DNA of 64,000 nt from Cavenderia fasciculata (taxonomy: Eukaryota; Evosea; Eumycetozoa; Acytosteliales; Cavenderiaceae): positions 1,263,168 through 1,327,167 of the forward strand of contig NW_004457708.1 in assembly GCF_000203815.1 (NCBI RefSeq), read 5' to 3'. Positions 48,543 to 60,014 of the stretch are shown one piece after another (position 1 is the stretch's first letter; each line of letters opens with the position of its first letter). Below the pieces are notes generated by a model. It worked only from the letters and a program-made list of their open reading frames with translations. It was not told where the DNA came from and made no database searches. Both the position numbers and the translations under genes were made by a program.

Positions 48543-50824
48543 TTATTCTTTTTTTAAATATTGTCTAAGGAGATTGACAGACTCATAATCTGTCCATTGA
48601 TCCATATATGATTTTAAATGGTTTTCTTTAATATCAGTTTTTGATATGAAATTGGTATTGTCTAAAAGGTATTTCAAGGCAGTATTGTATGAGCTGCTTG
48701 AAGTTTGACGAGACAAAACCTTTTCTACAATACACCCTTCAGTACGATTCTTGACAAGGAATTCTACTACTTCTACTTTGCCACATGCTACAGCTTTTGA
48801 CATTGCTTCATTAGTACATCCTTCACTTCTATTAAAATGTAAAAACTAAATAAAAAGGGAATTTGATCAATTGTTAATAATACTGATTATAATCATGTCA
48901 AAGAGATGTATTTTTTATATATTTGAACCATACTTTTACTATTTCAAATTTTCCAGCTCCACAAGCATCATCCAAAGCTTTAGTGGTTGCTCCTTCAGTT
49001 CTATGTTGATGTAGGAATTCAACTATATCCATAAATCCACTTTTGGCGGCAGTATCCATAGCCAATGTTGTACATCCTTCAGTACGATGAAAGTGTAACC
49101 ACTAAACCAATAAATAAATAATTCAATTATTAATATTTAATATTTAAAAAGATATCATTTGAATTTAAATTACCTTTAAAACTTCAAATTGATTATTTAA
49201 AACAGCATTATTCATTGAATTTTTAGTCCAAATGCCATAGATTGGATATCGTCGATCAAGATATTCAATTATATCCAATCGACCATTTGCAGTGCATATT
49301 CAAGAATTGCCAACTCTACATATGATTTGAATTTTTCACAAAGAAATATAGTCATTTCTAAACCAGGTCTCAGAAAAGATATCCTATTAATTGGTTTAGT
49401 CAATCTTTCTGTTCTATTTTCAACCAAATACTAAAATAAATAAATGATTAATAAAAGTTGTTTTTTTTTAAAGTTTCTTTCTTTCTTTCTTTCTTTTTCT
49501 TTCATATTTACCTTTAAAATCTCAAAATTAGCACTAGTTATTGCAACAGAGATTGCTTCTGGTGAACATCCTTCGGTTCTATTTTCTTGTAGGAATTTGA
49601 TATTTTCAAATTTAACTCTTTGAATGGCATTGTGCATGGCCATCTTACTACATCCTTCAGTTCGGTGATAATGTAAAAATTGTAAAACCTCTAAACTATA
49701 CACTGAATCCATTGTCATGGGAAGACATCCTTCAGTTCTATTAAAATGTAAATACTCTACTATATCCAAAGATCCATTCTCTGCTGCTTTTGTCATTGCT
49801 TTGTTTGTACATCCTTCTAATCTATTTTCATGTAAATACTAAAAATAGAAAAAAAAAATAGATCAATTAATATTTATATATATTGATAATATAATATTGT
49901 TTAGTAGTTCTACACACTTTTACTATTTCAAAATGCCCTCTTTCAGCAGCTTTATCCATAGCATCTGTTGTACATCCCTCTGATCTATTTTCATGTAACC
50001 ATTTTACAGTTTCATAGTGTCCGAAAAAAGCAGCTTTGTTCATTGCCTCTTTTGTAATTCCTTTTATTTTTTTAAGATGTAGAAACTATAATTATAGTAA
50101 AGAAAAGAGTATTAGACTTTAAATGTACATTGTTATGTTGAGGATTATAATGTGTGATACTTTTTTACATACCTTTAAAACTTCAAGTTTTCCTCTACAA
50201 GCAGCATCATCGAGTGGTAGAGTACTTGGTTTAAATGTGATTCCCTTATTGTAAAGGTATTCTAGTACAGTTACATCTCCTCTGTATACAGCACTTAACA
50301 ATCCGTTTAGTTTGATTTCGTCATCAGACTCTTTCTCTAATAGTTTGAGGATTGATAAATGACCACATGCTACTGCTTGAGGTTTGGCACCTTTCAAGTC
50401 CATGTTTGGATACCTCTTGATAAGATATTCCAATATCTCGACGTTGCCGCTTGATCCAATTTTGTGTGCCAATTCGTTGTAATAGGGTTGTTTGTCTTGA
50501 GGATCGAAATCTGGTGACCAATCATCGATCAGATGTATGAGTGTAGCCAACTTTGCATTTGGGTGACCACAATACCTTCTGATGACATGCATTCTTCTTT
50601 CAAACAATACATTCTCTCGAGGTGGTAAATAATGTTTGATAAAGTCCCAAGGCATTGCATACCTACTGATCATTTCAAGATAGGGTAACTTTACAATATC
50701 ACTACCTTTTGCTGGGTACAGCCCCCCAATCGAATGATCGATGTCTTGACAACACCCGAACTTGTTTGAATATCACATGTCTGATATACGAGTGTCCGAG
50801 TAACCCTGCAAATGTTATCGTCAT
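48543..50824 (-). pseudogene. Frameshifted ankyrin-type 'NRTEGC' repeat gene
   Basis: Six exons follow the same plan as the intact gene at 34580-36733: 50824-50173, 50085-49918, 49838-49512, 49430-49174, 49101-48934 and 48845-48543. Introns are phase 0 and lie before [YFW]LH.[NH]R. Two breaks are visible. First, the start module (MTITFAGLLGHSYIRHVIFK) and the following AKGSDIVKLPYLEMISRYAM are in different frames; the join falls at a run of six C on the plus strand (50722-50727). Second, in exon 4 the frame changes near 49291-49300, between VELAILEYA and TANGRLDIIEYLDRRYPIYG; the exon is one base short of a multiple of three. Repeats with NRTEGC occur through exons 2-6. Two independent breaks make a pseudogene the simplest reading, although sequencing error at the C-run is possible. 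Confidence 0.7.
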
Positions 50825-51221
50825 TCTTGAGACAGACACACACAATCGTAAAGATAATAAAAAAGAAAACGTTCGTTCGATAAAACAGGTCTCGGTTTCC
50901 AAAAAATATATATTAAAAAAAATAATTATTTTTTTTTTGTTTAATTTGATTCTGCTTCAAAATAAATTATTCGATTCATTAATTAAATTGGTTACTAGTT
51001 ACAATATTTATTTGTTTATGGAGATTAAATTGCATTTACTATCTTTCCAGAAGCAGATATTTGGACGAGTGCTCCGTATCCAGGTAAAAGAACAAAATAT
51101 ATTTGGCTTATTCTTGTTCAACCCCCTTAAATAAATAATTCATTAAAGTTTCATCAATATGGTTCTAACCTGTTCATTTAGGTAGGATAGTTTTATTCAA
51201 TCAAATGTTTTTAATTGATTT
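50825..51221. other. Intergenic region
   Basis: Upstream of the frameshifted ankyrin-type gene and downstream of the receptor gene. It is AT-rich with a T-run at about 50930-50938. A 66-codon minus-strand frame reaches into the start of the ankyrin-type gene. No separate gene supported. Confidence 0.4.
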
Positions 51222-53522
51222 CTAGAAAGGTGTTGAAACATCTCGCTGTTGTAATTTAATTTCATTGTCATCTAAATCCTCTTCAGAATCTGAATTATAA
51301 TCGAGTGATTTCATTGTAGATTCTACATCAATCTTTGAAATAGTTCTACTTGCATTACTACCAGCCGATGGATGGTTTGTAGATTCTGTTGGATTTGTCT
51401 TTGTCTTGTCTCCACCACTACCTCTAAATCTATTTTGGAAACGTGCCAAAATACCTTGTACCAATCTATTATGAATAAATATAGATCTCTTCCAAATCTT
51501 TCTAGACTTTGCACTGAATCCATAAATAAAAAAGCTATACAATCCATAGATACGAAGGAAATAAACATATGCCGCCATCATACCAAAATCAGGTCCTCTC
51601 AACGTACAATCACTTCGACCACTAAATAAACATTGTGAAAATGATGGTACCTCTGTATCATAAATTCTCTTTGTAACTACATTATCTGAATAATAATTCC
51701 TAAACAATTAAATAAACAAACAAAATATATATTAATAAATAAATATAAATATATATTAATCTATTTTAAATTATATATTTCATCATACCAAAAGAAAAGA
51801 TAAACATAAGAAAAATAAATGGCGATTACCATCAACATTGGTTTTGCCTCGAGTATGATAAGACTACCTCCTCTTCCAGTAGCTCTAACCACTTTAAATA
51901 TTTCAATCATCACCAATACAATGAGTACCGATGCAATGGTTAATGCAACTCCCAAAGGTACCCATAAAAATACATTTTCATAAACATCTCCTCCAACTAT
52001 CCAACACCTAAATAAATAAATTAATATATTTTAATTAATATATATTTTTATACTTGGCTTTTAATATATTTATATTTCTCGATTACATACATAAAGTTTC
52101 CCTTATTATAACCATAAACTTTTAAACCAAGTGGAACAAAACTAAAAACAAGTGTAAAGATTGTGATACCAGCAAGATAGTATTTGAAAAGTTCGAGTTT
52201 CTTGGTTAAATGAGTGATGGTGTAATAGATTTCTATGGCAATGACACACCACCATGCTGCAGAGTTGAGTGCAGAGAATTGAAATAAAAATGCGTTGAAT
52301 ACACACATACCATCCTCTGAAGAGGTAGATCGAATTTGTGAAGGACATAAAAAGGATTCTGTACTACCACGGCCCATGAAATTGTTGAGTACGCCAGACA
52401 ATGACATTAAAAAGATTGATGTTAAAAAGAGTGCCAAGTTCTTATCATTGGCAGTTTTGAATTGATTGAGACATGCAAATGTAACAAATGTAAACAAACT
52501 ACCAAAGAATGATAGATAGGCAATGACATCGTGAAAGGTAAAGAGTGAATCCCACTGATTCTCTGTGAATATTGGTAGTGGACATGGTAACACACATGCA
52601 CTACTATTCGTTACGTAAAAGTATCCTTCCTTCCCACCTTGCTCGTGTGACATGGTAGAATTGAATAAAAGTAGTGGTAAAGGACACGACTTTTGATTGT
52701 ACGAGCCATTTACGTATAGTAAAGGGTTGAGACACTGTACCTTGTAATCAAATGTACCTCCAAACTCTGTTAAATTGTATAAACTTCCATTGACCGGATA
52801 ACTAGGTATATAATCATTACCAAATGCAGGATCACCTTTAGAACAATTAAATAAAGTCTCTGGTATTTGACATTTCTCTGTTGCAGCTTGATAACAATTA
52901 TTCTGACATGTTCTTCTAGGTAACACCACAACAGTAGATGTATTTGTAACTGTATCATTAACAGTTACATTTAAACATTCTAAAAAGAACTAAAAGCAGC
53001 AAGAAAAGAGGTTAATTATAATGAGCATAATAACAATGATAGTATACTATCTATATATATGTACATACAAATGAACAAAGATTGATATAGGTTGCAGTAT
53101 CAGATTGACATTCTTGAGGTCCGATTAATTGAACCAATTGAAAATATGTTTCTGTTTGTGTTCTAAGGTAGGTTTGATTGGTTGTTGAATTTACATAGAT
53201 TGAATCTTTAGAGAAGATTAATTAGAAAATAAATAAAAATAGAATAGAATATTTTTCTACTTTGGTGATGTGAAGCACTGCCGTTTTTTTTATTATTATT
53301 TTTTATTTTACATATATATTATTTGTACATACTTGGGTTTGCTAGCAAACCTCCACAAAGAGGAAAGTCTGGTCTATCACCTATATATGGTTCACATTTT
53401 GCTCCTTGGTCAATTGGATAATAGTAATCACCATTGATTTGATTTGCTAATTGATTACTGTATACTGATGTTGTTAAAGTTGCAAGTATCAAAAATACAA
53501 CTACTACTGCTTTAATATCCAT
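51222..53522 (-). CDS. Frizzled/smoothened-like receptor
   Basis: Five exons, 53522-53333, 53205-53069, 52989-52091, 52007-51789 and 51699-51222, give 640 aa. A signal peptide (IKAVVVVFLILATLTTSVYS) leads to a lumenal/extracellular domain of about 240 residues with many Cys and N-glycosylation sequons (NSTTN, NVTVNDT, NNCYQ, NGSYN). Seven membrane helices start near residue 262 (DVIAYLSFFGSLFTFVTFAC). CVIAIEIYYTITHL and WIVGGDVYENVFLWVPLGVA follow as expected for class F receptors, and the tail is Ser/Asp-rich. D. discoideum has a large fsl family of such receptors with unknown ligands. The KTxxxW motif that binds Dishevelled is not evident. The cytosolic end carries an acidic stretch (SDSEEDLDDNE). 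Confidence 0.9.
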
Positions 53523-54047
53523 CTATTATTTATATTTACACTTCACTTTCTCTCGATATTATTGATTAATGAATGAATGAGGAATGAATGAATGATCAAT
53601 GACTTGATAGTGCTCGTTTTGAAATGGAATCAAGATTTCAGTGGCTAACCATTGTTGTAATAATGCATGGGTCAATTTAGAGTTTACTGCCGTACCTAAC
53701 ACCTTGCTAGTATCTTTGTTTGGCTTTAGACTCGAGTCATAACTCGAGTTAAGGTCGGAGTTTAAGATGAGCGGGTGGTTGACAACAATGACTTGTGGCG
53801 AAAATAAGTGTCGCTTCACTGAACAGTCGCATCTGGATAGGTGAGGGTCGGAAAAAAAATCTAAAAAAAACTACTCTGGCAAATTGGGTATGCCCTTGGA
53901 AAGACTATAGAGCCCTAAACACCCTACACTTCGTTTTCAACTGTTACCCAATCTCCCAACATCCGTACAAATCCCACAAAGATCCATTTATATATCTATT
54001 GTTTGTTTGTTTTGATTTAATTTATATTTTATTATTTTCTATTTTTT
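53523..54047. other. Intergenic region with a weak coding relic
   Basis: Spacer between the receptor gene and the thioredoxin reductase gene. On the minus strand at about 53559-53840 an open stretch without a good start reads LSRCDCSVKRHLFSPQVIVV, then LTHALLQQWLATEILIPF and a stop. Composition is protein-like and less AT-rich than usual for intergenic DNA. I do not recognise it. It may be a fragment of a mobile element or a short species-specific gene. Confidence 0.25.
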
Positions 54048-55283
54048 TTAATGTTGTTCAGATAAGAAACGTTCAGCTTCAAGAGCAGCCATACAACCAG
54101 TACCGGCAGCAGTGATAGCTTGACGATAGATCTTATCTTGAACATCACCACAGGCAAAGACACCTTCAATGTTTGTCTTGGTCGAGTGACCTTGAGTGAT
54201 GATGTAACCGGTTTCGTCGAGTGTGATTTGGTTGTTGAGGAAAGCAGTGTTTGGAACATGACCAATAGCGTAAAAGAGACCTTGAGCAGCGAGTTCTTCT
54301 GGTTCCTTGCCCTTGGTTTGGACAGTGACGTGGGTCAAGAGCTTGCCATCACCACGGGCACTTACCAACTCGGTGTTCCAGACGATGGTGATCTTTGGGT
54401 TAGCAAGGACACGTTGTTGCATGGCCTTTGATGCACGCATTTCATCACGACGCACCAACAAACTAACCTTGCTAGCAAAATGTGTTAAAAAGGTGGCCTC
54501 TTCGCAGGCAGTGTCTCCACCACCGACGACAACCAAATGCTTGTTACGGTAGATTGGAAGGGCACCATCGCAGACGGCGCAGGCAGAGATACCTCTGCTC
54601 CAGTATTCTTCTTCGCCTGGGACACCCATCTTTTTAGCGGTGGCACCAGTAGCGATAATAACAGTCTCGGCAAGGACGGGCTTGTCCTCTTCGTCCTCAA
54701 TGTATAATGTGAATGGTCGCTTACTAAGATCCATTCTCAAGACGTTCTTGGTCTCGATACGAGTACCACAGTGTACACTTTGCTCTCTCATTCTGTCCAT
54801 CAACTCGGGTCCAGAGATTTGTTGAGCAAATCCTGGGAAATTTTCAATCTCTGTAGTTGTTGTCAATTGTCCTCCTGCTGCAACTCCTCCTGCCATAAAT
54901 CCTTCAAACATGATTGGTTCTAATCTTGCTCTAAATATTTATTTAAAGTTAATACTCGTATACTATATATGTGTATTGATTGATAGATAGAGATAGATAG
55001 AGATAGATACTACATACCTTCCAGTATAAATAGCAGCAGTGTGACCAGCTGGACCACTTCCAACGATGACTACCTTTTCGATCTTTTGTTCAGTTGACAT
55101 TCTTCTGATGATATATGATATATTGTTAATATTACTATTATTGTTGTTGACTGTTAATGTCGATGTTGATTTGTATTGATATAAGTTATTGTTGTTATTA
55201 TTTAATCTAAATAATGATTGTGATTGTGATGATGATGATTGAATGAATTTATTACTGTTTGTAGTTAATAACCTCTTTATCAT
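54048..55283 (-). CDS. trrA: Thioredoxin reductase (low-molecular-weight type)
   Basis: Two exons, 55283-55018 and 54930-54048, give 382 aa. VVIVGSGPAGHTAAIYTGR binds FAD, GGQLTTTTEIENFPGF is the adjoining block, CAVCDG is the redox-active disulfide, VVGGGDTACEEATFLTHFA binds NADPH, and GVFACGDVQDKIYRQAITAA is the second FAD motif. This is the bacterial/plant/fungal type, which reduces thioredoxin with NADPH as a homodimer. Before MSTEQKIEKV (ATG at 55100) lies a 61-residue Ser/Asn-rich, basic leader (MIKRLLTTNSNKF...) that looks like a mitochondrial presequence. Initiation at 55283 or at 55100 could give mitochondrial and cytosolic forms. That dual use is inference. Confidence 0.95.
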
Positions 55284-55940
55284 TATATTTATTAATGTCT
55301 GTCTCTTCACCACTTTTGATTCAACCAGCGCTTTTAAAGTTTTGTGGGGTGGCTTGAAAAAATTAAAAAAAAAAAAAAAGCGATTCGGAAAGAACAAGAG
55401 AACGGTCCCTAGAATAGAACAATGGAACAAACGTCGATGTAAATACTCAACAATTTTCAAAGTAGTCAACTATCATCATATGATATCTAGATTTGGTTTT
55501 AGTATGGTGTATAAATATACCAGTATTCCGTGTGAATAAATAATTTGAATTTCTTGTAAAACTTTTGTTGAAATGGCAACAACATGGGTTAGGGTTATTC
55601 GGGTCCATAAACAACATAACGCGATTCTTTCTTCCATGTACATTAATATGTGGGTTCATTGTTCCTTTGGTTTGTTGTTACTCTTGATTTGTTGTCATTT
55701 TTTGGTGGTTGTTGTTTATATTATTTATTCTTCTTTTTTGATATTTTAAATACATTTTAATTTAATTTGATTTCTTGTGTTGATTTTAAAATCCTATTAT
55801 CCTTTTTATAAAGGAAATAGGTATGGTGTTATTGGACAATATATATTGGATGGGATGAGGGTTGAGAGACTATTTTTGATTACTACACTTTGTTTGTTGT
55901 TGTTATTATTTAGTTTACTTGTTTACTTTTTGTTGTTTGT
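55284..55940. other. Intergenic region between thioredoxin reductase and ERH genes
   Basis: 657 bases. An A-run of about 15 lies near 55364-55378, flanked by a less AT-rich patch (55380-55440). T-rich DNA fills the rest. No gene supported; it should contain the thioredoxin reductase promoter. Confidence 0.4.
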
Positions 55941-56426
55941 TTATTGAGCCATTTTTTGCAAGTGGTTCATGATTCTATTCTTGATCCATTCCTTGTTGTA
56001 TGGAACGTAAGCATTGATAGAATGAGTGTAAACAAGACATGAAAGATCATGAATGCTATCCAAATATTTGAAAAGTGAAGCAATGTCGTAGGTGATGTTC
56101 TTTTGAGTTGGTCTTGACTCTTTTAATTTTTGTTCGTATATGTAACAGATACCTAATATCATCACATCAAGTATTAATCAATCTATTATCTCTATATCTA
56201 ATCTATCTAATCTATCTATCTATCTCTCTTTATACATACCTTCAACGGCAGCTTCAACAGTTTCATAATCCATAAAAGTACGGGTGGCCTTTCTGCCTTC
56301 TGGTTGCATCAATACGATGGTGTGTCTGCTGCTCTGTAATATTGTAGAGTAGTAGTAGTAGTAGTATTCATATTATATTAGTACGTTCTATATAGATATA
56401 AGATAGGTGTCTAGATTAATTACCAT
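55941..56426 (-). CDS. erh: Enhancer of rudimentary homolog (ERH)
   Basis: Three exons give 102 aa, close to the 104 aa of animal ERH: 56426-56424 (only the ATG), 56333-56240 and 56152-55941. RHTIVLMQPEGRKATRTFMD, YETVEAAVEGICYIYEQKLK, ITYDIASLFKYLDSIHDLSC and AYVPYNKEWIKNRI align with ERH across its whole length. ERH is a small homodimeric adaptor that links RNA-binding proteins such as YTH- and CIZ1-type partners to splicing and RNA decay. A coding exon of three bases is unusual: the start codon is followed directly by GTAATT. If that is wrong, the start lies in an upstream exon I cannot see. Confidence 0.9.
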
Positions 56427-56665
56427 TATTATAATATTATGTATTTAATTAAAGGGATATAATAAAACTTTTAAAATTCGTAGGTGTTTTGACTTGCAAG
56501 TTCAAAGGGGTAGAATGATGATCAGCAGAAAAAAAATTAAAAAAAATCGATTGCCAAGGTTCCCTCTCTTTCTTCGCACTCTATTGATGACTTTGCTGTA
56601 CTTGTACTTGTTTCATTCTTGAGAGGAAGAGATATATATATATATTTTATATATTAAAGGAAGGG
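56427..56665. promoter_or_regulatory. Divergent promoter of ERH and PPIH genes
   Basis: 239 bases separating two divergent genes. It contains an AT repeat (about 56634-56646) just before the PPIH start and an A-rich run at about 56528-56548. Sharing of a short promoter by two splicing-related genes is notable but may be chance. Confidence 0.4.
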
Positions 56666-57277
56666 ATGTCAACATCAGATATTAATAGTAACGGAGTTAA
56701 AGAAGAGAACCCAATCGTATTCTTTGATGTTAGTATCGGTGGTCAGGCAGTTGGAAGAATCAGAATTGAATTGTATGCTGATGTAGTCCCAAAGACTGCT
56801 GAAAACTTTAGGTACCTACATATAAATACAAAACATAATAGATATAGTAACTAACTTTCTTTGTTTTTTAGACAATTTTGTACAGGTGAATTTAGAAGAG
56901 GAGGACAACCAATTGGATATAAAGGATGTTTGTTTCACAAGGTTTCAAAAGATTTTATGATTCAAGGAGGTGATTTTGTAAGACGTGATGGTACTGGTAG
57001 AGAATCAATATACGGCGAAAGATTCCCAGATGAGAACTTTAAACTAAAACATACTGGACCTGGTACATTGTCGATGGTTAATAGTGGTCCAAATTCAAAT
57101 GGTTGTCAATTCTTTATCTCTTGTGTAAAGACTGATTGGTTGGATGGAAAGAATGTAGTATTTGGTCAAGTTATCGATGGTATGAAGGTTGTTAGAACCA
57201 TTGAAGATGTTCCAATCAATCCTCAAACAAGTAAACCAAAATATGAAATCGTCATTACTCAATGTGGTCAATTATAA
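56666..57277 (+). CDS. ppih: Cyclophilin, peptidyl-prolyl isomerase H type
   Basis: Two exons, 56666-56811 and 56872-57277, give 183 aa. [76 protein letters not shown] and [20 protein letters not shown] show a complete cyclophilin fold. The active-site Arg (FRQFCTG in place) and the Trp that contacts cyclosporin ([13 protein letters not shown]) are present. IGGQ.VGR.RIEL and [13 protein letters not shown] place it with PPIH/CypH, which binds PRP4 in the U4/U6 snRNP. The N-terminal extension is about 14 residues. It lies head-to-head with ERH and tail-to-tail with the DDX52 gene. Confidence 0.95.
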
Positions 57278-57573
57278 TCACAAGAAACAACAATGATAGT
57301 CTAGACTAGAGCTTTCAACTGTACATAAACCACTACTTTTTCAAATGCAACGATAATGTTGCAACGTGATAGATAGAAATCTTTCTTTAAATTGGTCCAC
57401 AACATGTTTGATCAAACCATGACACATGTTTCAATAGATCTATCCAAAAAAGTAGAAGATGATCCACACACGCACACATCCTTTTAATTTCAAGGATTAA
57501 AAAATACCCATCAAATTAAATCAAAATTATTAAAAGTAATATAAAAATATTTCCAAAAAAATCAATTATTTAT
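57278..57573. other. Intergenic region between convergent genes
   Basis: 296 bases at the 3' ends of the PPIH and DDX52 genes. AT-rich, with CACACACGCACACATCC at about 57464. Nothing further recognised. Confidence 0.4.
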
Positions 57574-60014
57574 TTATTTCTTTGGTGAATCAAACTTCCT
57601 CTTTTTCAAATCTTGTTGTTGTTGTTGTGGTTTCTTATTATTATGATTATTATTTGGTTTCTTATTATTATTATTATTTTGTTGATTTCCACCATTTCCA
57701 TTATTGTTTGGTTTCTTACCTTTATAATTATTATTTTGATTGTTGTTATTTTTACTATTATTATATTGACCATATTGAATTTGTTTTCTTGTTTGTTCTT
57801 TTTTATTATTAACATGAATCTTCCATCTTTCATTGGCTGGAATAGTTGAAACTGATTTTCTTCTAACTTTAACTTCACTATCTTCAGCATACCCATCTGT
57901 AATTTTATCCTAAAATACATAATAAATGATTAAATTAGTACTTTTGATTCTTTTCTTTTTCTATTTCTATTTCTTCTTTCTTACAGTAGTTAAATGTTGC
58001 ATCCAATCAGGAGTATCATAACCAGAATTTCTAATAACATTTGAAATAGATGGGATCATTGGGAAATCATCTTTGGTGTAGAGAGTAATAGCTTTACCTT
58101 GACGACCGGCACGACCAGTACGACCAATACGATGAACATAACTAGCAATTGTATTTGGGAAATCGAAATTGATGACATAGTTTACACCCTTGAAATCCAT
58201 ACCACGAGCCATCAACTCGGTACAAATGAGTACCCATATCTTACCGGATCTGAAACGTTGTACAATCGTATCTCTTTGTTGTTGGGTACGATCAGAGTGA
58301 ATGACATCGACATTGATATTATCGAAAATAAGTTCTTGGAACAATTCAGTGGCACGTTCCTTTGATTGCACGAATATTAAAATAGGTGGTTCCAATCCCT
58401 TTTGGAATAATTGTCTCAATGCCAATAATTTACCATCTTCCTTACCAACAAATAATAATTTTTGATCAACATTGATTGATGCTGAATTTCTATAGAAAAT
58501 AAACTGTTAGTATCATTTTTCAATCTTTTCTTTCAACAAACAAACTACATACTGAGAACCAATTAAAACTTTGATTGGATTTTTCATAATGGATCTAGCC
58601 ATTTCTTCAACCACTACGTTCATGGTAGCACTGAATAAATGGATTTTAAGTGATGCATTCTTACAAGCATTGATCACACTATCAACTTGTTCCAAAAATT
58701 GATCATCAAATAATTTATCTGCTTCATCAAATACTAAATGTTCAACACTAAATAACAAATAATATTAATATAAAAATAAATATATATTTTTCAATATTCT
58801 ATTCATTTTCTAGTTGATTGCAACTTACTGATTTAATTTTACAACTCTACTTTGAATTAAATTTACAATTCTTTGTGGTGTAGTAATTAAAATATCTATA
58901 ATATAATAATAATAGTTTGGTTAATACTGGGGGATTAAAGATGTAAATAAATGTTTGTTTGATAGTTACCAAAATTTTTAGAGATTGGAGCCATTTGATC
59001 ACCAGATACAGTTTTTGATAATACACATATTTTGAATGGTTTACCCTTTGAGAACAGTCTAAAGTTTCTATAGATTTGTTGAGCGAGTTCACGAGTTGGT
59101 GAAACAATGACACAACGGAAACCAAGTTTCTTTGGTTCGTGTAGAGATTGAAGGATTGGAATGGAAAAGGCAGCAGTCTTACCGGAACCAGTTGGTGCAC
59201 AGGCAATAACCTCACGACCACTGATAATGGCTGGAATCGATTGCATTTGGATGGGTGAAGGATCCTTGTATTTGGCAGCACGAATATTCTTTAAAATATA
59301 TTGACGCATATTGTATGGTTCTTCAAGTAACTCATCAAAACTTTGAATTACATTTGGTATATCTGTTCCAGTAACACTAATATTTAATTTAGTTCTAATA
59401 TCTCCATTACTATTATTATCACCACCATTTTCTTCTTTTTTAACTTTATCTTCATCATCATCTTCATCGTCACTACTGTCATCTTCATTTTTAATTTTAG
59501 TTGGTACATATTTCTTTTGAAATATATCAACATCTTCTTCATCTTCATCTTCTGATTCATTGTAGTCATCCTTGTCTTCTTCTTCATCATCCACTTCTTC
59601 ATCTTGACTATTTTCTTCATCTTGACTGTTGTCTTCCTCATCCTCATCCTCTTCCTCCTTTTCCTTTTCTTCTTCTCTTTGTCTCTTTTTATTCTTTTCC
59701 TCTTCTGCAGCAGCTTTCTTTTGTTGTTCTTTTTGTTGTTCCTTTTGTTTCTTTTCTTGTTCTACCTTTACATCACTCTTTCCAAAGAAATGAAGGTTAC
59801 TAGATGCTTGATGTACATCTCTTTCTTGTGATTTAATTCCCTACATATTGTTATAAAGATAGATAGATAGAGATATACGTGTTAGAGAACGACTCATCAT
59901 TACCACCACAACCCCTCTTTTAATATTTACCTTGAACAATTCAACATCTCTTGCATATTTCTGTTTGTTGAATCTAGCACCTGTTCCCAAACTAAAGAAT
60001 ATACTCTTATCCAT
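57574..60014 (-). CDS. ddx52: DEAD-box RNA helicase DDX52/Rok1
   Basis: Six exons, 60014-59931, 59840-58970, 58895-58829, 58747-58553, 58489-57985 and 57909-57574, give 685 aa. The start [17 protein letters not shown] resembles Rok1/DDX52. A strongly acidic and Lys/Glu-rich low-complexity segment fills about residues 60-185. Helicase motifs in order: [13 protein letters not shown] (Q), APTGSGKT (I), SPTRELAQQ (Ia), TTPQRI (Ib), DEADKLFD (II), FSATM (III), [18 protein letters not shown] (IV), [18 protein letters not shown] (V) and [10 protein letters not shown] (VI). DEADKLFD and RGMDFKGVN are typical of Rok1. Rok1 acts in the nucleolus in 18S rRNA processing and early 40S assembly. The tail has Asn/Lys repeats ending [10 protein letters not shown]. 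Confidence 0.94.

Noticed and set aside
57582-57849. Tyr/Val-rich plus-strand frames
   Set aside because: Antisense of the Asn/Lys-rich tail of the DDX52 protein.
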